Shown: one piece after another, positions 50,275 through 59,093 of the stretch
Numbering within the stretch: position 1 is the first letter of the stretch
Layout of the letters: every line of letters begins with the position of its first letter
Position numbers and translations under genes: made by a program
Source of the DNA: Elioraea thermophila (ex Habib et al. 2022)
GTDB lineage: Bacteria > Pseudomonadota > Alphaproteobacteria > Acetobacterales > Acetobacteraceae
Direction: 5' to 3'
Assembly (NCBI RefSeq): GCF_003336755.1
Contig: NZ_QMDI01000002.1
Span: 1 to 64,000 of the forward strand
DNA length: 64,000 nucleotides
The notes under the pieces: model-generated
What the model saw: only the letters and a program-made list of their open reading frames with translations
The model's database searches: none
Told to the model about the DNA's origin: nothing

Positions 50275-52208
50275 CGCCGCATCGCCAAAACGGGGTGGGG
50301 AGAGCCCGAGCTCCCCGCCCGCGCCTCGTAAACGGTCACGCTCTCGATCACCCGCATCACGTAGTTGCGGGTTTCGGAGAACGGGATGAGCTCGATCCAA
50401 TCAAGGGGGTCGATCTCGCCCACGCGCGGGTCGCCGAACTGGCCGAGCCACTGCCGCACCCGATGCGCCCCGGCGTTGTAGGCGGCGAGGGCGAGAGGCA
50501 CGGCGCGGTCGAATTCCTCGAGCCGCTTGGCGAGATAGGCGGTGCCGAGGATCATGTTGGGCAGGGGCTCGAACAGGCGGTTGGCGAGCGAAGGCTCGCC
50601 GAGTTCGCGCGCCATTGCCCGCGCGGTCGCCGGCATCAGCTGCATCAGCCCCCGCGCGCCGGCGGGGCTGACCGCGGCGACCTCGAAGTTGCTCTCCTGG
50701 CGCATCAGGGCCAGTGCGAGCGGCGTTTCCACCCCGGGCGGCGGGGAGTACGGGGCGGGCCAGCCGGCCTCCGGCAGCAGCGTGCCGTGGCGGGCCTGCA
50801 CACGGCGCGCGATCCACACCGCCGTGTCGGGCTGGCCGAGGCGGGAGGCGAGGCGGGCGGCGAGCGCACGGTCGCCATCGTCGGGGGCGAGGTCGGCGAG
50901 CCGGAGCAGGAGCTGGCGGCTTCGTCGCGCATCACCGATCTCGGCGAGGAAGACGGCGGCGCGGGCGAGATCGCGCCGCTCCCACAGGGCGGCGTGGTCC
51001 GGATCGGGCAGGGGGTCGGTCGCGGCGCGGATCCGGGCCCGAAGCTCCGCCTCGCTCTCGCCGGCGGCGAGCGCGCCGAGCTGACCGTAGAAGGTGAAGG
51101 GGAAGCGGGCCGCCTCCTCCCAAGCGGCGCGCGCCTCCGCCTCGCGCCCGGCGGCGAGCAGGGCGCGGCCCCGCCAATAGGCGCCGCGCGCGCGGCTGAT
51201 CGAGGCGGTGGCGGCGCGCTCGAGGGCGGCGAAGTGGCGGAGCGCGCGCTCGGGCTCGCCCGCGCGCCGCAGCGCGATCCAACCGGCGAGGAACTCGGCC
51301 TCGAGGAAGGCGACGCCGTCGCGGGGCGCAAGGCCGTGCGCGGCGGCGAGACGGTCGGCCAAGCGGTCCTCGCGCAGGCGGATCAGGCGGCGAATGACGA
51401 TCTGCCGTTCGTCCCAAAAGGCCTGCAGGCGGGGCGGGCCGGCGGCGGCCTGGGCGGCCGCACCGGCCTCCAGCCAGAAGCGGGCGGCCTCGAGGTCGCG
51501 ATCCTGGCGGCGCAGGCTGCGCGCGCGCTCGAGGAAGACGATCGGGTCGTTGCGCAGTTCCGGGGCGAAGCCGAACTCGCCTTCGGAACCGGCGAGTGCC
51601 TCGAGCCGCGCCCGGGCGACGGCCTGGCGACGCGCATCGAGGAGCGGAACCATGCGGCGAAACCCCTCGGCGTCGCGCGCCCAGGCGAGGCGATCGGCCC
51701 GCGCCGCATGGTCATCGGGACGCAGCGAAGTGCCCCAGCGGTCGAGGAAGGCGCGCTCCTCGGCGGGGTTGGCCGGGAGATCGACCCAGGCGGCGCGGCG
51801 CTGGAGGGCTGCGTCGGCAGCGCGGCCGGCGGACTCCAGGGCCTCGGCGAAGCGAAGCCGCCCGGCGACCGTCTGCGGCGGGTGGTCGGTGAACCAACGA
51901 CGGACCGCGGCATCGTCCGGCAGGGCGGCATGCGCCTCCTCGGCGCGGCGGAGTAAAGCAGGGCCGGCCGGCCAGTCCGGATGCTCGGCGAGGAAACGGG
52001 CGAGCTCGCTAGCGCTGGCCGGCCCGCCCTGGAGCCTCAGCCAGGTGATGGCGGTCGCGGCCGCCGTGTCGGTGCAGGCGCGCGTCTCGAAGGCGCGCCC
52101 GGCGGAGGCGGCGGCCAGCGCGGCACGACAGCCGGGATCGAGCCCCTGAGCCGCAGCGACGGCAGGGACGAGCCAGCCGAGAAGCGCGAGACTCGCGCGG
52201 ACCCTCAT
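50271..52208 (-). CDS. slt: Soluble lytic murein transglycosylase
   Basis: 645 residues from ATG 52208, with a signal peptide ([20 protein letters not shown]). A long Ala/Arg-rich superhelical region like Slt70 precedes the C-terminal GH23 domain: [30 protein letters not shown] (catalytic Glu in RQESNF), [36 protein letters not shown] and [19 protein letters not shown]. Cleaves peptidoglycan to anhydromuropeptides. First gene of the five-gene overlapping operon. Confidence 0.93.
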   Translation of the reverse strand: MRVRASLALLGWLVPAVAAAQGLDPGCRAALAAASAGRAFETRACTDTAAATAITWLRLQGGPASASELARFLAEHPDWPAGPALLRRAEEAHAALPDDAAVRRWFTDHPPQTVAGRLRFAEALESAGRAADAALQRRAAWVDLPANPAEERAFLDRWGTSLRPDDHAARADRLAWARDAEGFRRMVPLLDARRQAVARARLEALAGSEGEFGFAPELRNDPIVFLERARSLRRQDRDLEAARFWLEAGAAAQAAAGPPRLQAFWDERQIVIRRLIRLREDRLADRLAAAHGLAPRDGVAFLEAEFLAGWIALRRAGEPERALRHFAALERAATASISRARGAYWRGRALLAAGREAEARAAWEEAARFPFTFYGQLGALAAGESEAELRARIRAATDPLPDPDHAALWERRDLARAAVFLAEIGDARRSRQLLLRLADLAPDDGDRALAARLASRLGQPDTAVWIARRVQARHGTLLPEAGWPAPYSPPPGVETPLALALMRQESNFEVAAVSPAGARGLMQLMPATARAMARELGEPSLANRLFEPLPNMILGTAYLAKRLEEFDRAVPLALAAYNAGAHRVRQWLGQFGDPRVGEIDPLDWIELIPFSETRNYVMRVIESVTVYEARAGSSGSPHPVLAMRR

Positions 52209-52330
52209 GCCTCCGGTTGTATGGTTCGGGACCGGCACGGCACAAGCGCGGCCTGCGCGCGCGCCGGGTGGACAGGGGCGGCCGCGCGGTCCAGGGTGAA
52301 CGACAGGGTCAGGAACGAACGGGCGAGACC

Positions 52331-53212
52331 ATGCGCTTCAGGGGCTCCTTCGTCGCGCTCATCACACCGATGCGGCGCGACGGGTCGATCGACGAGAAGG
52401 CCTTCCAGGACTTCGTCGCGTGGCAGATCGCAGAAGGCACGCACGGGTTGGTGCCCGTCGGCACCACGGGGGAATCGCCCACTCTCAGCCATGCCGAGCA
52501 CAAACGGGTGGTGGAGCTCTGCATCGAGGCGGCGGCAGGGCGGGTGCCGGTGATGGCGGGGACGGGGTCGAACAGCACGGAGGAGGCGATCGACCTCACG
52601 CGGCACGCGAAGAAGGCCGGGGCGGATGCGGCACTCGTCGTCACCCCCTACTACAATCGCCCGACCCAGGAGGGGCTTTACCTGCACTTCAAGGCGATCG
52701 CAGAAGCCGTTGATATTCCGATTTTCATATACAACATTCCGGGGCGGAGCGCGGTCGACATGACGGTCGAGACGATGGCGCGGCTGGCGAAGATCCCGAA
52801 CATCGTCGGGGTGAAGGACGCCACCGCCAACCTCGCCCGCCCGCTGGCCCAGGCGCGCGCCTGCGGCCCCGAGTTCATCCAGCTCTCCGGCGAGGATCAC
52901 ACCGCGATCGCCTTCAATGCCGCGGGCGGGGTGGGCTGCATCTCCGTCACCGCCAACGTCGCCCCGCGGCTTTGCGCCGAGATGCAGACCGCCTGGGCCG
53001 AAGGCGACGTGAAGCGCGCGATGGCGATCCAGGCGCGGCTTGCGCCCCTGCACGATGCGATGTTCTGCGAGACCTCGCCAGGGCCGGTGAAATACGCCGC
53101 CCACCTGCTCGGCAAGTGCGAGGAGACGGCACGGCTGCCGCTCGCCCCCCTCGCGGAGGCCTCGCGCGCCAAGGTGCGGGCCGCCCTCGTCGAGGTGGGG
53201 TTGTTGAACTGA
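52331..53212 (+). CDS. dapA: 4-hydroxy-tetrahydrodipicolinate synthase
   Basis: 293 residues. Motifs [40 protein letters not shown] (Tyr), the Schiff-base Lys in [11 protein letters not shown] and [10 protein letters not shown] match DapA. Condenses pyruvate and aspartate semialdehyde for lysine and diaminopimelate. Followed 7 nt later by smpB, a frequent alphaproteobacterial pair. Confidence 0.95.
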   Translation: MRFRGSFVALITPMRRDGSIDEKAFQDFVAWQIAEGTHGLVPVGTTGESPTLSHAEHKRVVELCIEAAAGRVPVMAGTGSNSTEEAIDLTRHAKKAGADAALVVTPYYNRPTQEGLYLHFKAIAEAVDIPIFIYNIPGRSAVDMTVETMARLAKIPNIVGVKDATANLARPLAQARACGPEFIQLSGEDHTAIAFNAAGGVGCISVTANVAPRLCAEMQTAWAEGDVKRAMAIQARLAPLHDAMFCETSPGPVKYAAHLLGKCEETARLPLAPLAEASRAKVRAALVEVGLLN

Positions 53213-53219
53213 GGCGTCC

Positions 53220-53702
53220 TTGGCCAAGGACGGTAAATCGGGGCTTATCGCGCACGGCGTGGTGGCGCAGAACCGCAAGGCGCGCCACGACTACGCGATC
53301 AAGGAGACGATCGAGGCCGGGATCGTCCTCAAGGGCCCGGAAGTGAAGAGCCTCCGCCACGGCCGCGCCACGCTGTCCGAAGCCTGGGCGGGCGAACGCG
53401 ACGGAGAGCTCTGGCTGTTCAACGCCTACATCCCCGAATATCAGGGGGGCGTGCTGTCGCGCTTCGAACCGCGCGCGCCGCGCAAGCTCCTCGTGCACAA
53501 GAAGCAACTCCGGAGCCTGATCGGCGCGGTGACGCGGGAGGGGGCGACGCTGGTGCCGCTGCAGATCCACTTCAACGAGCGCGGCCTGGCGAAGGTCCTG
53601 CTCGGCTTGGCGGAAGGCAAGAAGAAGGCGGACAAGCGCGAGGCGATCAAGGAGCGCGACTGGCAGCGCGAGAAGGCGCGGCTGTTGCGCGCCCGGGGCT
53701 GA
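53220..53702 (+). CDS. smpB: SsrA-binding protein
   Basis: 160 residues. The start is TTG 53220, supported by GAGG about 6 nt upstream and by LAKDGKSGLIAHGVVAQNRKARHDY matching the usual SmpB N-terminus. KGPEVKSLRHGRATLSEAW and RKLLVHKKQLRSLIG continue the family pattern, and the basic tail is present. Binds tmRNA for rescue of stalled ribosomes. No tmRNA gene is visible in the window. The roughly 200 nt to mlaA hold no gene. Confidence 0.94.
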   Translation: MAKDGKSGLIAHGVVAQNRKARHDYAIKETIEAGIVLKGPEVKSLRHGRATLSEAWAGERDGELWLFNAYIPEYQGGVLSRFEPRAPRKLLVHKKQLRSLIGAVTREGATLVPLQIHFNERGLAKVLLGLAEGKKKADKREAIKERDWQREKARLLRARG

Positions 53703-53904
53703 GACATGCTTGCCGCACGCGGGTGGAGCCGGTTTTTCACTCGTCGCGCGAGCATTGCGGCGCTATACGCTTCGGTTACGGGTTCGGGCGCAGTCTCGGA
53801 TCCGGCTCGTCGGCCGATCGTGGCAGGTTCGGTGTGATGCAGCGCACTGGCCACCGCACCCCACCGATTCGACCGTCCAGTCCGCAGTGAAGGATCACCA
53901 CCGA

Positions 53905-54669
53905 ATGCCGCGGTCGCGCCTCGTTGCCCCCGTTCTCGGCCTCGCGCTCGTCGTCGCCGGCTGCGCCACCGTCCCGCCCGAGTCGGACCCGGAGGCGAGG
54001 GCGGAGTATTTCGAGCGCAACGACCCGCTCGAGCCGCTCAATCGCGCCGTCTTTGCCGTCAACGAGGCGTTCGACCATCTGCTGTTCCGCCCCGCCGCCG
54101 AGGCTTATCGGATTTTCGTCCCCCGCCCCGTCCGCACCGGCATCGGCAATGTGCTGGACAACCTTCTGGTGCCGAAGACCGCCGCCAATCAGCTGCTGCA
54201 GGGACGGGCGGACGAGGCAGCGGCCTCCGCGGCCCGGTTCATCATCAACTCCACGCTCGGCGTGTTGGGCATCTTCGACGTCGCCTCCGAGATGGGAATC
54301 GAACCTCGGTTCGAGGATTTCGGCCAGACGCTCGCGGTCTGGGCCGGCACCACGAATGGCGGCCCCTATCTCGTGCTGCCGATCCTCGGCCCCTCCAACC
54401 TGCGCGACACCTTTGCCCTTCCCATCGATGTCGCCATGGATCCCTGGACCTGGATCGGCCAGGGCGATCAGGTGCGGGCGCTGCGCACCGGCCGTACCGT
54501 GACGCAGGCGATCGACACCCGCGAACAGTTCATCGAGGCGGGGGATGCGCTGCGCGCGCAAAGCCTCGATTTCTACGCCGCGCTCCGCTCGGTCTACCAG
54601 CAGCGGCGGGAGCGCGACATTCGCAACGAGGGCAGGCCGCAGGTCCGCCGCTTCTTCGACGAGCGGTGA
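53905..54669 (+). CDS. mlaA: MlaA-type outer-membrane lipoprotein
   Basis: 254 residues from ATG 53905. The lipobox LVVAGC marks a lipoprotein. NDPLEPLNRAVFAVNEAFDHLLFRP, PVRTGIGNVLDNLLVPKTAANQLLQG, FIINSTLGVLGIFDVASEMGI and GGPYLVLPILGPSNLRDTF are diagnostic of MlaA/VacJ. Removes mislocalised phospholipids from the outer membrane and passes them to MlaC, encoded next. Confidence 0.94.
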   Translation: MPRSRLVAPVLGLALVVAGCATVPPESDPEARAEYFERNDPLEPLNRAVFAVNEAFDHLLFRPAAEAYRIFVPRPVRTGIGNVLDNLLVPKTAANQLLQGRADEAAASAARFIINSTLGVLGIFDVASEMGIEPRFEDFGQTLAVWAGTTNGGPYLVLPILGPSNLRDTFALPIDVAMDPWTWIGQGDQVRALRTGRTVTQAIDTREQFIEAGDALRAQSLDFYAALRSVYQQRRERDIRNEGRPQVRRFFDER

Positions 54670-54726
54670 CCGTCCGGTCCCCGGCAGGCGGGCCGCCCGC
54701 AGGCGCATTGAGGAGGAATGCACGAC

Positions 54727-55353
54727 ATGAGACTGCATCGACGCGGCTTGGTGGCCGGCCTTGCCGGGGTTCTTCTTCTCGCCCCCACCGCCCGGGCGAA
54801 TACGCCCGAGGCGGCGGCCGCCTTCATCGAATCGCGTGGCACGGCGCTGAAAGAGGTGCTCGACAGTGACACCCCCCTTGCCGAAAAGCGCGAGCGCATG
54901 GCCGAGATCCTGCGCGAGGCGGTGGACGTGCGCGGGGTGGCACAGTTCGTGCTGGGGCGGCATTGGCGCACGGCGAGCGAGGCCGAACGGGCGGAATACC
55001 TGCGCTTGTTCGAGGCGACCCTGATCCGCAATCTCTCCGCCCGCTTCGGTGAATTGCGCGGCCTGAGGTTCACCGTGTCGCGATCGCAGCCGCGCGGCGA
55101 GGAGGGCGTGCTGGTGACCACCATGGTCGAGCAGCCCGGCCAGGCGCCGGTGCAGCTCGACTGGCTGGTCTCCTTCGCTTCCGGCCGCCCGCTGATCGTC
55201 GATCTCGTCGCCGAAGGAACCTCGCTGCGCATCACGCAACGGTCGGAATACAGCGCGGTGATCCAGCGCGGCGGCGGCCGGGTCGGCGCCCTGCTGGACG
55301 CGATGCGCCAGCAGTTGAGCGCCCTCGAGCAGCGGGAACTGGCGCAGAAGTGA
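54727..55353 (+). CDS. mlaC: MlaC-type periplasmic phospholipid-binding protein
   Basis: 208 residues. ATG 54727 is chosen because AGGAGG lies 10 nt before it; the ATG at 54718 is only 1 nt from that sequence. Signal peptide RRGLVAGLAGVLLLAPTARA. VLGRHWRTASEAERAEYLRLFEATL, TVSRSQPRGEEGVLVTTMV and DLVAEGTSLRITQRSEY fit MlaC. Shuttles lipids between the outer membrane (MlaA) and the MlaFEDB transporter, which is not in the window. Confidence 0.92.
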   Translation: MRLHRRGLVAGLAGVLLLAPTARANTPEAAAAFIESRGTALKEVLDSDTPLAEKRERMAEILREAVDVRGVAQFVLGRHWRTASEAERAEYLRLFEATLIRNLSARFGELRGLRFTVSRSQPRGEEGVLVTTMVEQPGQAPVQLDWLVSFASGRPLIVDLVAEGTSLRITQRSEYSAVIQRGGGRVGALLDAMRQQLSALEQRELAQK

Positions 55354-55384
55354 CGCCGGCGCCCCGCACCGGCGCCCCCTTCGT

Positions 55385-57013
55385 TCAATCCCGCCAGAAC
55401 GGTTCGCGGTCGAGGAACTCCTCCCAGGCCTCGGCGGCATCTTCGCGCGCGGTCGCCGCCCCGCGCGCGACCCAGCCCTCGACGATGCCGATCGCCCGCG
55501 CCCGCGCCGTCTCCTTCGCCGTCACCGCCTCGAGCAGCGCGCCGGCCACCGCCCCGTCGTTGAGGTGGCCGAGCGCGTCCTGCAAGGCGGCGAGGCTCTT
55601 GAGGAACCGGCGCACCTTCTTCTCCGGGTAGAGCGGAGCGAAGAGCTCGCCCGCGTAGCGCAGCCGCTTGGCGTCGATGCGAAGCGCGTGCAGGGCGGGG
55701 ATGTCGAGGGCGGCGAAACCCTCGCCGTCGCGCCGGATCCGCTTGTAGCGCTTGTCCAAGGCGGCGACGGCGAAGGCGCCGAGCGGACCGTCGAGCAGGG
55801 CGGCCCGAGCCTCCGCCGCTTCGCCCTCCTCGGCGAGGTTCCGCCAGGGCCGCTCCGCCAGCGCGAGCGCAACGTCGAGCAGGAACAGACGGAAGCCAGG
55901 CCCCTCGAGCAGGGCACGCACGGCGCGATAGGCCTGCGCGCGCGCCTCCAGCGCCGCCTTGCCGAGGCCCAGGATCTCCCGCCGCTCCGCGAAGGCCTCG
56001 CGCACCGGGGGAAAGGTTTCGGTGAGGAAGACGTCCCAGTCGCGGGCCGGGCCGAGGGTGCGGGCGATCTCGCCCGCCCGCGCCTTGAGCTCGTCCATCA
56101 CCGGGCAGGCGATGGCCGCCTTGAACACCGTGATCACCGACCGAAGCCGCCGGATGGCGACGCGCGACTGGTGCACGCCCTCCGGGTCCTTGCCCTCGGC
56201 CGCGACGGGGCCAGCGCCGGCAAGCGCGAGGGCGAGGTGGCCGATGGCGCGAATCGCGCCCTCCTCGACCGTCTCAGCCGCGGCCAGGTCAGGCGCGCCG
56301 CGCCGCAACGGCCGGGCGGGCAGGCCGAGGGCAAGGGCACGCGCCTCCTCACCAAGGCTGACATGCGGCACGGCAAGCGGGACGGTTTCGGTGAGCGCAC
56401 GCAGGAGTGTCGCGACCTCCGCCCGGGCCGAGGCGGGCGCGCTCAGCCGCACACGGGCGAAGGGGCGTTCGGCCGCTAGGGTCCTGAGATGCCCAGCATG
56501 CAGGGTGAGGGTCAGCGGGGTGGGGCCACCGAGCCGGATCTCGGTACGCTTGCCGACCGCCGCGGCGAGGGCGGAGAGCGGGGCGGGGTCGATGCCGGCG
56601 AGGGCGGCTTGATCGAGCACCGCCGGGCCGACCGGCCCGACGGAAGGTGCCTCGGCCAGCACCGGCAGCGGCCGGGCGGGATCGAGCCGGTCGGCGGAAC
56701 CCGGCAGGATCCGCTCCAGCCGCTCCACCCTGCTCCTCCCACGCGTCTCCAGCACGACCAGGACGCCGGCCTCGGCGAGACGCCCATCGGCCGCATCGTG
56801 CCAGAGGAGGGTGACGGAAGAGGAGCGTGCCCGGCCCTCGCGCCGTCGCGCGATGGCAGGGTGGCGCAGCAGCGCGGGCACGGCGGAGGGGTCGAGGCGG
56901 AACTCGAAGATTTCGGCCGGCTCGCTCTGGGAGGCGGAACCGGCCGTGTGCGGCGTGTCCGCCTCGTCGGACGGGGTGGTCAGGACGCGTGTTGGCGCAG
57001 GTCGCGCGGGCAT
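55385..57013 (-). CDS. CHAD-domain protein with degenerate CYTH-like N-terminus
   Basis: 542 residues from ATG 57013. The second half is a CHAD domain, with conserved His and Arg/Lys in GVHQSRVAIRRLRSVITVF and LRIDAKRLRYAGELFAPLY and ALQDALGHLNDGAVA. It is thought to bind polyphosphate. The N-terminal 210 residues resemble a CYTH/triphosphatase barrel, but the ExExK metal motif is reduced to EIFEFRL, so triphosphatase activity is doubtful. It overlaps the upstream sixA by 34 nt. Confidence 0.85.
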   Translation of the reverse strand: MPARPAPTRVLTTPSDEADTPHTAGSASQSEPAEIFEFRLDPSAVPALLRHPAIARRREGRARSSSVTLLWHDAADGRLAEAGVLVVLETRGRSRVERLERILPGSADRLDPARPLPVLAEAPSVGPVGPAVLDQAALAGIDPAPLSALAAAVGKRTEIRLGGPTPLTLTLHAGHLRTLAAERPFARVRLSAPASARAEVATLLRALTETVPLAVPHVSLGEEARALALGLPARPLRRGAPDLAAAETVEEGAIRAIGHLALALAGAGPVAAEGKDPEGVHQSRVAIRRLRSVITVFKAAIACPVMDELKARAGEIARTLGPARDWDVFLTETFPPVREAFAERREILGLGKAALEARAQAYRAVRALLEGPGFRLFLLDVALALAERPWRNLAEEGEAAEARAALLDGPLGAFAVAALDKRYKRIRRDGEGFAALDIPALHALRIDAKRLRYAGELFAPLYPEKKVRRFLKSLAALQDALGHLNDGAVAGALLEAVTAKETARARAIGIVEGWVARGAATAREDAAEAWEEFLDREPFWRD

Positions 57014-57513
57014 AGGAAGCGAACCAGTCTTCCCCCGCCCGGCTCGAGCCCCCACCAGGGCGTGGCGATGGCGAACTCGGCCAGTGCCCCGGTGGGGAAT
57101 TTCTCGGCGAGCCTCAGCGCATCGGGGTCGCGCCGGGCCATGGCGGCGGGGCCGATCAGCGCGAGGGCGAGGTTGTGCAGGCCCGGGTTGTGGCCGATCA
57201 CCAGCACGCTGCGCGCGGTCTCGGGCACGGCGTGCAACAGGTCGAGGATCTTCTGGTCGGAGGCGAGATAGAGCGACTCGAGCGCGTCCACCACCGGGGC
57301 CTCGTCGAAGGGCTCGATCAGCGCGAGGGTCTCGCGCGTGCGCCGCGCGGTGGAGACGAGCACGATGTCGGGATCGAGGCCGAGGGCGCGCATCTCCGCC
57401 CCCATCGCGGCTGCATCGGCCTGGCCGCGCGGGGCGAGCGGCCGGTCGTGATCCGGCAGCGAGGGATCGTCCCAGGACGACTTGGCATGGCGAAGGAGCA
57501 GAAGCTGACGCAT
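56980..57513 (-). CDS. sixA: SixA-type phosphohistidine phosphatase
   Basis: 177 residues from ATG 57513. The histidine-phosphatase signature LLLLRHAKSSWDDPSLPDHDRPLAPRG, STARRTRETLAL and the second His in VLVIGHNPGLHNLAL are complete. Family members dephosphorylate histidine on signalling proteins; the partner here is unknown. The 3' end overlaps the CHAD gene, so the two are coupled. SixA next to CHAD genes is a recurring pairing. Confidence 0.9.
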   Translation of the reverse strand: MRQLLLLRHAKSSWDDPSLPDHDRPLAPRGQADAAAMGAEMRALGLDPDIVLVSTARRTRETLALIEPFDEAPVVDALESLYLASDQKILDLLHAVPETARSVLVIGHNPGLHNLALALIGPAAMARRDPDALRLAEKFPTGALAEFAIATPWWGLEPGGGRLVRFLCPRDLRQHAS

Positions 57514-57690
57514 CGTCTGGTCGCGGCCCGTACGGATCCCCGAGCTGGGACCATCGCATGAAATCGCCGTTCCGTCTGCCCCGCGGGACCGCATCACACC
57601 TCTGTGGGCAGGCGGTCGCCGCCCACGCTGGCCCGACCATGTAACGGTTGAGTGACGATCACCAAGGCAGAGAGGGATCGGTCAGTCGGC

Positions 57691-58419
57691 ATGACGGGGC
57701 GAGTTCTCGTGTTCGGCGCGACGGGAGGCATCGGCGGCGCGCTGGCGCGGCGTCTCGTCCGCGAGGGCGTGGCGGTGCATCTCTCCGGTCGCGATGGCGA
57801 GAGGCTCGCTGCCCTGTCGGCGGAGCTCGGGGTTCCTGCCACCGCGGCCGATGTGTGCGACGAGGCGAGCCTCGCCCGGGTGGTGACCGAGGCGGCGGCG
57901 GGAGGGACGCTCGGTGGGCTCGCGTTCTGCGTGGGCTCCATCGTGCTGAAGCCGCTCGCGCGCGCGACCGTCGAGGATCACCTAACGGCCTATCGACTGA
58001 ACGTGGTGGCCGCCGCCCGTGCCGTCGCCCTCGCCGCACCCGCGCTGAAAGCCGGGCAGGGGGCGGTGGTGCTGTTCAGCTCCGTCGCCGCCCGCGCGGG
58101 TTTCCCGAACCACGGCGTGATCGGCCCGGCCAAGGCGGCGGTCGAGGGGCTCGCCGTCGCACTCGCCGCCGAGCTCGCCCCGCAGGTTCGGGTGAACGCG
58201 ATCGCCCCCTCGCTGACCCGGACCGGGATCGCAAGACCGCTGACGGAGAACGAGGCTCTCGCGAAGGCGATCGCCGCCCATCATCCCATTCCTCGCCTCG
58301 GTGAGCCGGAGGACGTGGCCGCGCTTGCCGCCTTCCTCCTCTCATCGGAAGCCTCCTGGATCACCGGCCAGGTGTTCGCCGTCGATGGCGGCCGTTCCAC
58401 CGTGAGGACGAAGTCATGA
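57691..58419 (+). CDS. SDR-family oxidoreductase lacking the catalytic Tyr
   Basis: 242 residues from ATG 57691. The Rossmann motif VFGATGGIGGALARRL, the NAG-like position and the FSSVAARAGF serine are as in classical SDRs. The YxxxK active site is replaced: in NHGVIGPAKAAVEGLA the Tyr position is Ile while Lys is kept. C-terminal PRLGEPEDVAALAAFLLSSEASWITGQ and VDGG are standard. It may bind NAD(P) without normal ketone reduction. Overlaps the DUF6134 gene by 4 nt. Confidence 0.88.
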   Translation: MTGRVLVFGATGGIGGALARRLVREGVAVHLSGRDGERLAALSAELGVPATAADVCDEASLARVVTEAAAGGTLGGLAFCVGSIVLKPLARATVEDHLTAYRLNVVAAARAVALAAPALKAGQGAVVLFSSVAARAGFPNHGVIGPAKAAVEGLAVALAAELAPQVRVNAIAPSLTRTGIARPLTENEALAKAIAAHHPIPRLGEPEDVAALAAFLLSSEASWITGQVFAVDGGRSTVRTKS

Positions 58420-59063
58420 TCGGACGACGCCCGCTGCTCGCTGCCCTTCCTGCCCTCGCCCTCGTTCCCGTCGGTCCGGCTTGGGGTGCGGTGCCGCCGG
58501 ACAACCGCCTCGCCTTCCGGGTGACGCGCAACGACAGCCCGATCGGCAGCCACGTGCTCGATTTCACGCCGCAAGGCGAGCGCGTCGAGGTGCGGATCAC
58601 GATCGACCTCGCCGTGCGGTTCCTCGGCCTCGTCGCCTATCGCTACCGGCATCGCAACACGGAGCTGTGGGAGCACGACCGGCTGCTCTCCATCGACAGC
58701 GAAACGGACCGCAACGGCCGCCCCTATTGGGTGCGGGCGCGGGCGGTGGCTGACGGGATCGAGGTCGAGGGCTCGCAGTCCGGCGCCTATCGCGCCCCGC
58801 CCGACGCCACCTCGACCTCGTACTGGCACGCCCGCTTCCTCCGCTCGCGGGTGATCGACACCCAGGGCGGGCGGCTCCTTTCCACCCGCATCGAGCCCGT
58901 GGAGGAGGAGATCGTGCCGGCGGGGGCGGGGATGCGCCCCGCCCGCCGCTTCCGCGTGACGGGGGATCTCACTCTCGACATCTGGTACGACGCCGACGGC
59001 GTGTGGTCGGGGCTGCTGTTCACCGGCGAGGACGGCTCGACCATCCGCTACGTGCGGACCTGA
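58416..59063 (+). CDS. DUF6134-family exported protein
   Basis: 215 residues with a signal sequence (RRPLLAALPALALVPVGPAWG). LAFRVTRNDSPIGSHVLDF, RFLGLVAYRYRHRNTELWEHDRLLSIDSE and FRVTGDLTLDIWYDADGVWSGLLF match the alphaproteobacterial DUF6134 family of beta-rich periplasmic proteins. Function is unknown. It sits between the SDR gene and the photolyase, all on one strand. Confidence 0.8.
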   Translation: MIGRRPLLAALPALALVPVGPAWGAVPPDNRLAFRVTRNDSPIGSHVLDFTPQGERVEVRITIDLAVRFLGLVAYRYRHRNTELWEHDRLLSIDSETDRNGRPYWVRARAVADGIEVEGSQSGAYRAPPDATSTSYWHARFLRSRVIDTQGGRLLSTRIEPVEEEIVPAGAGMRPARRFRVTGDLTLDIWYDADGVWSGLLFTGEDGSTIRYVRT

Positions 59064-59093
59064 GGGCCGGCACCGTCGGCGGGGGAGGGGACG

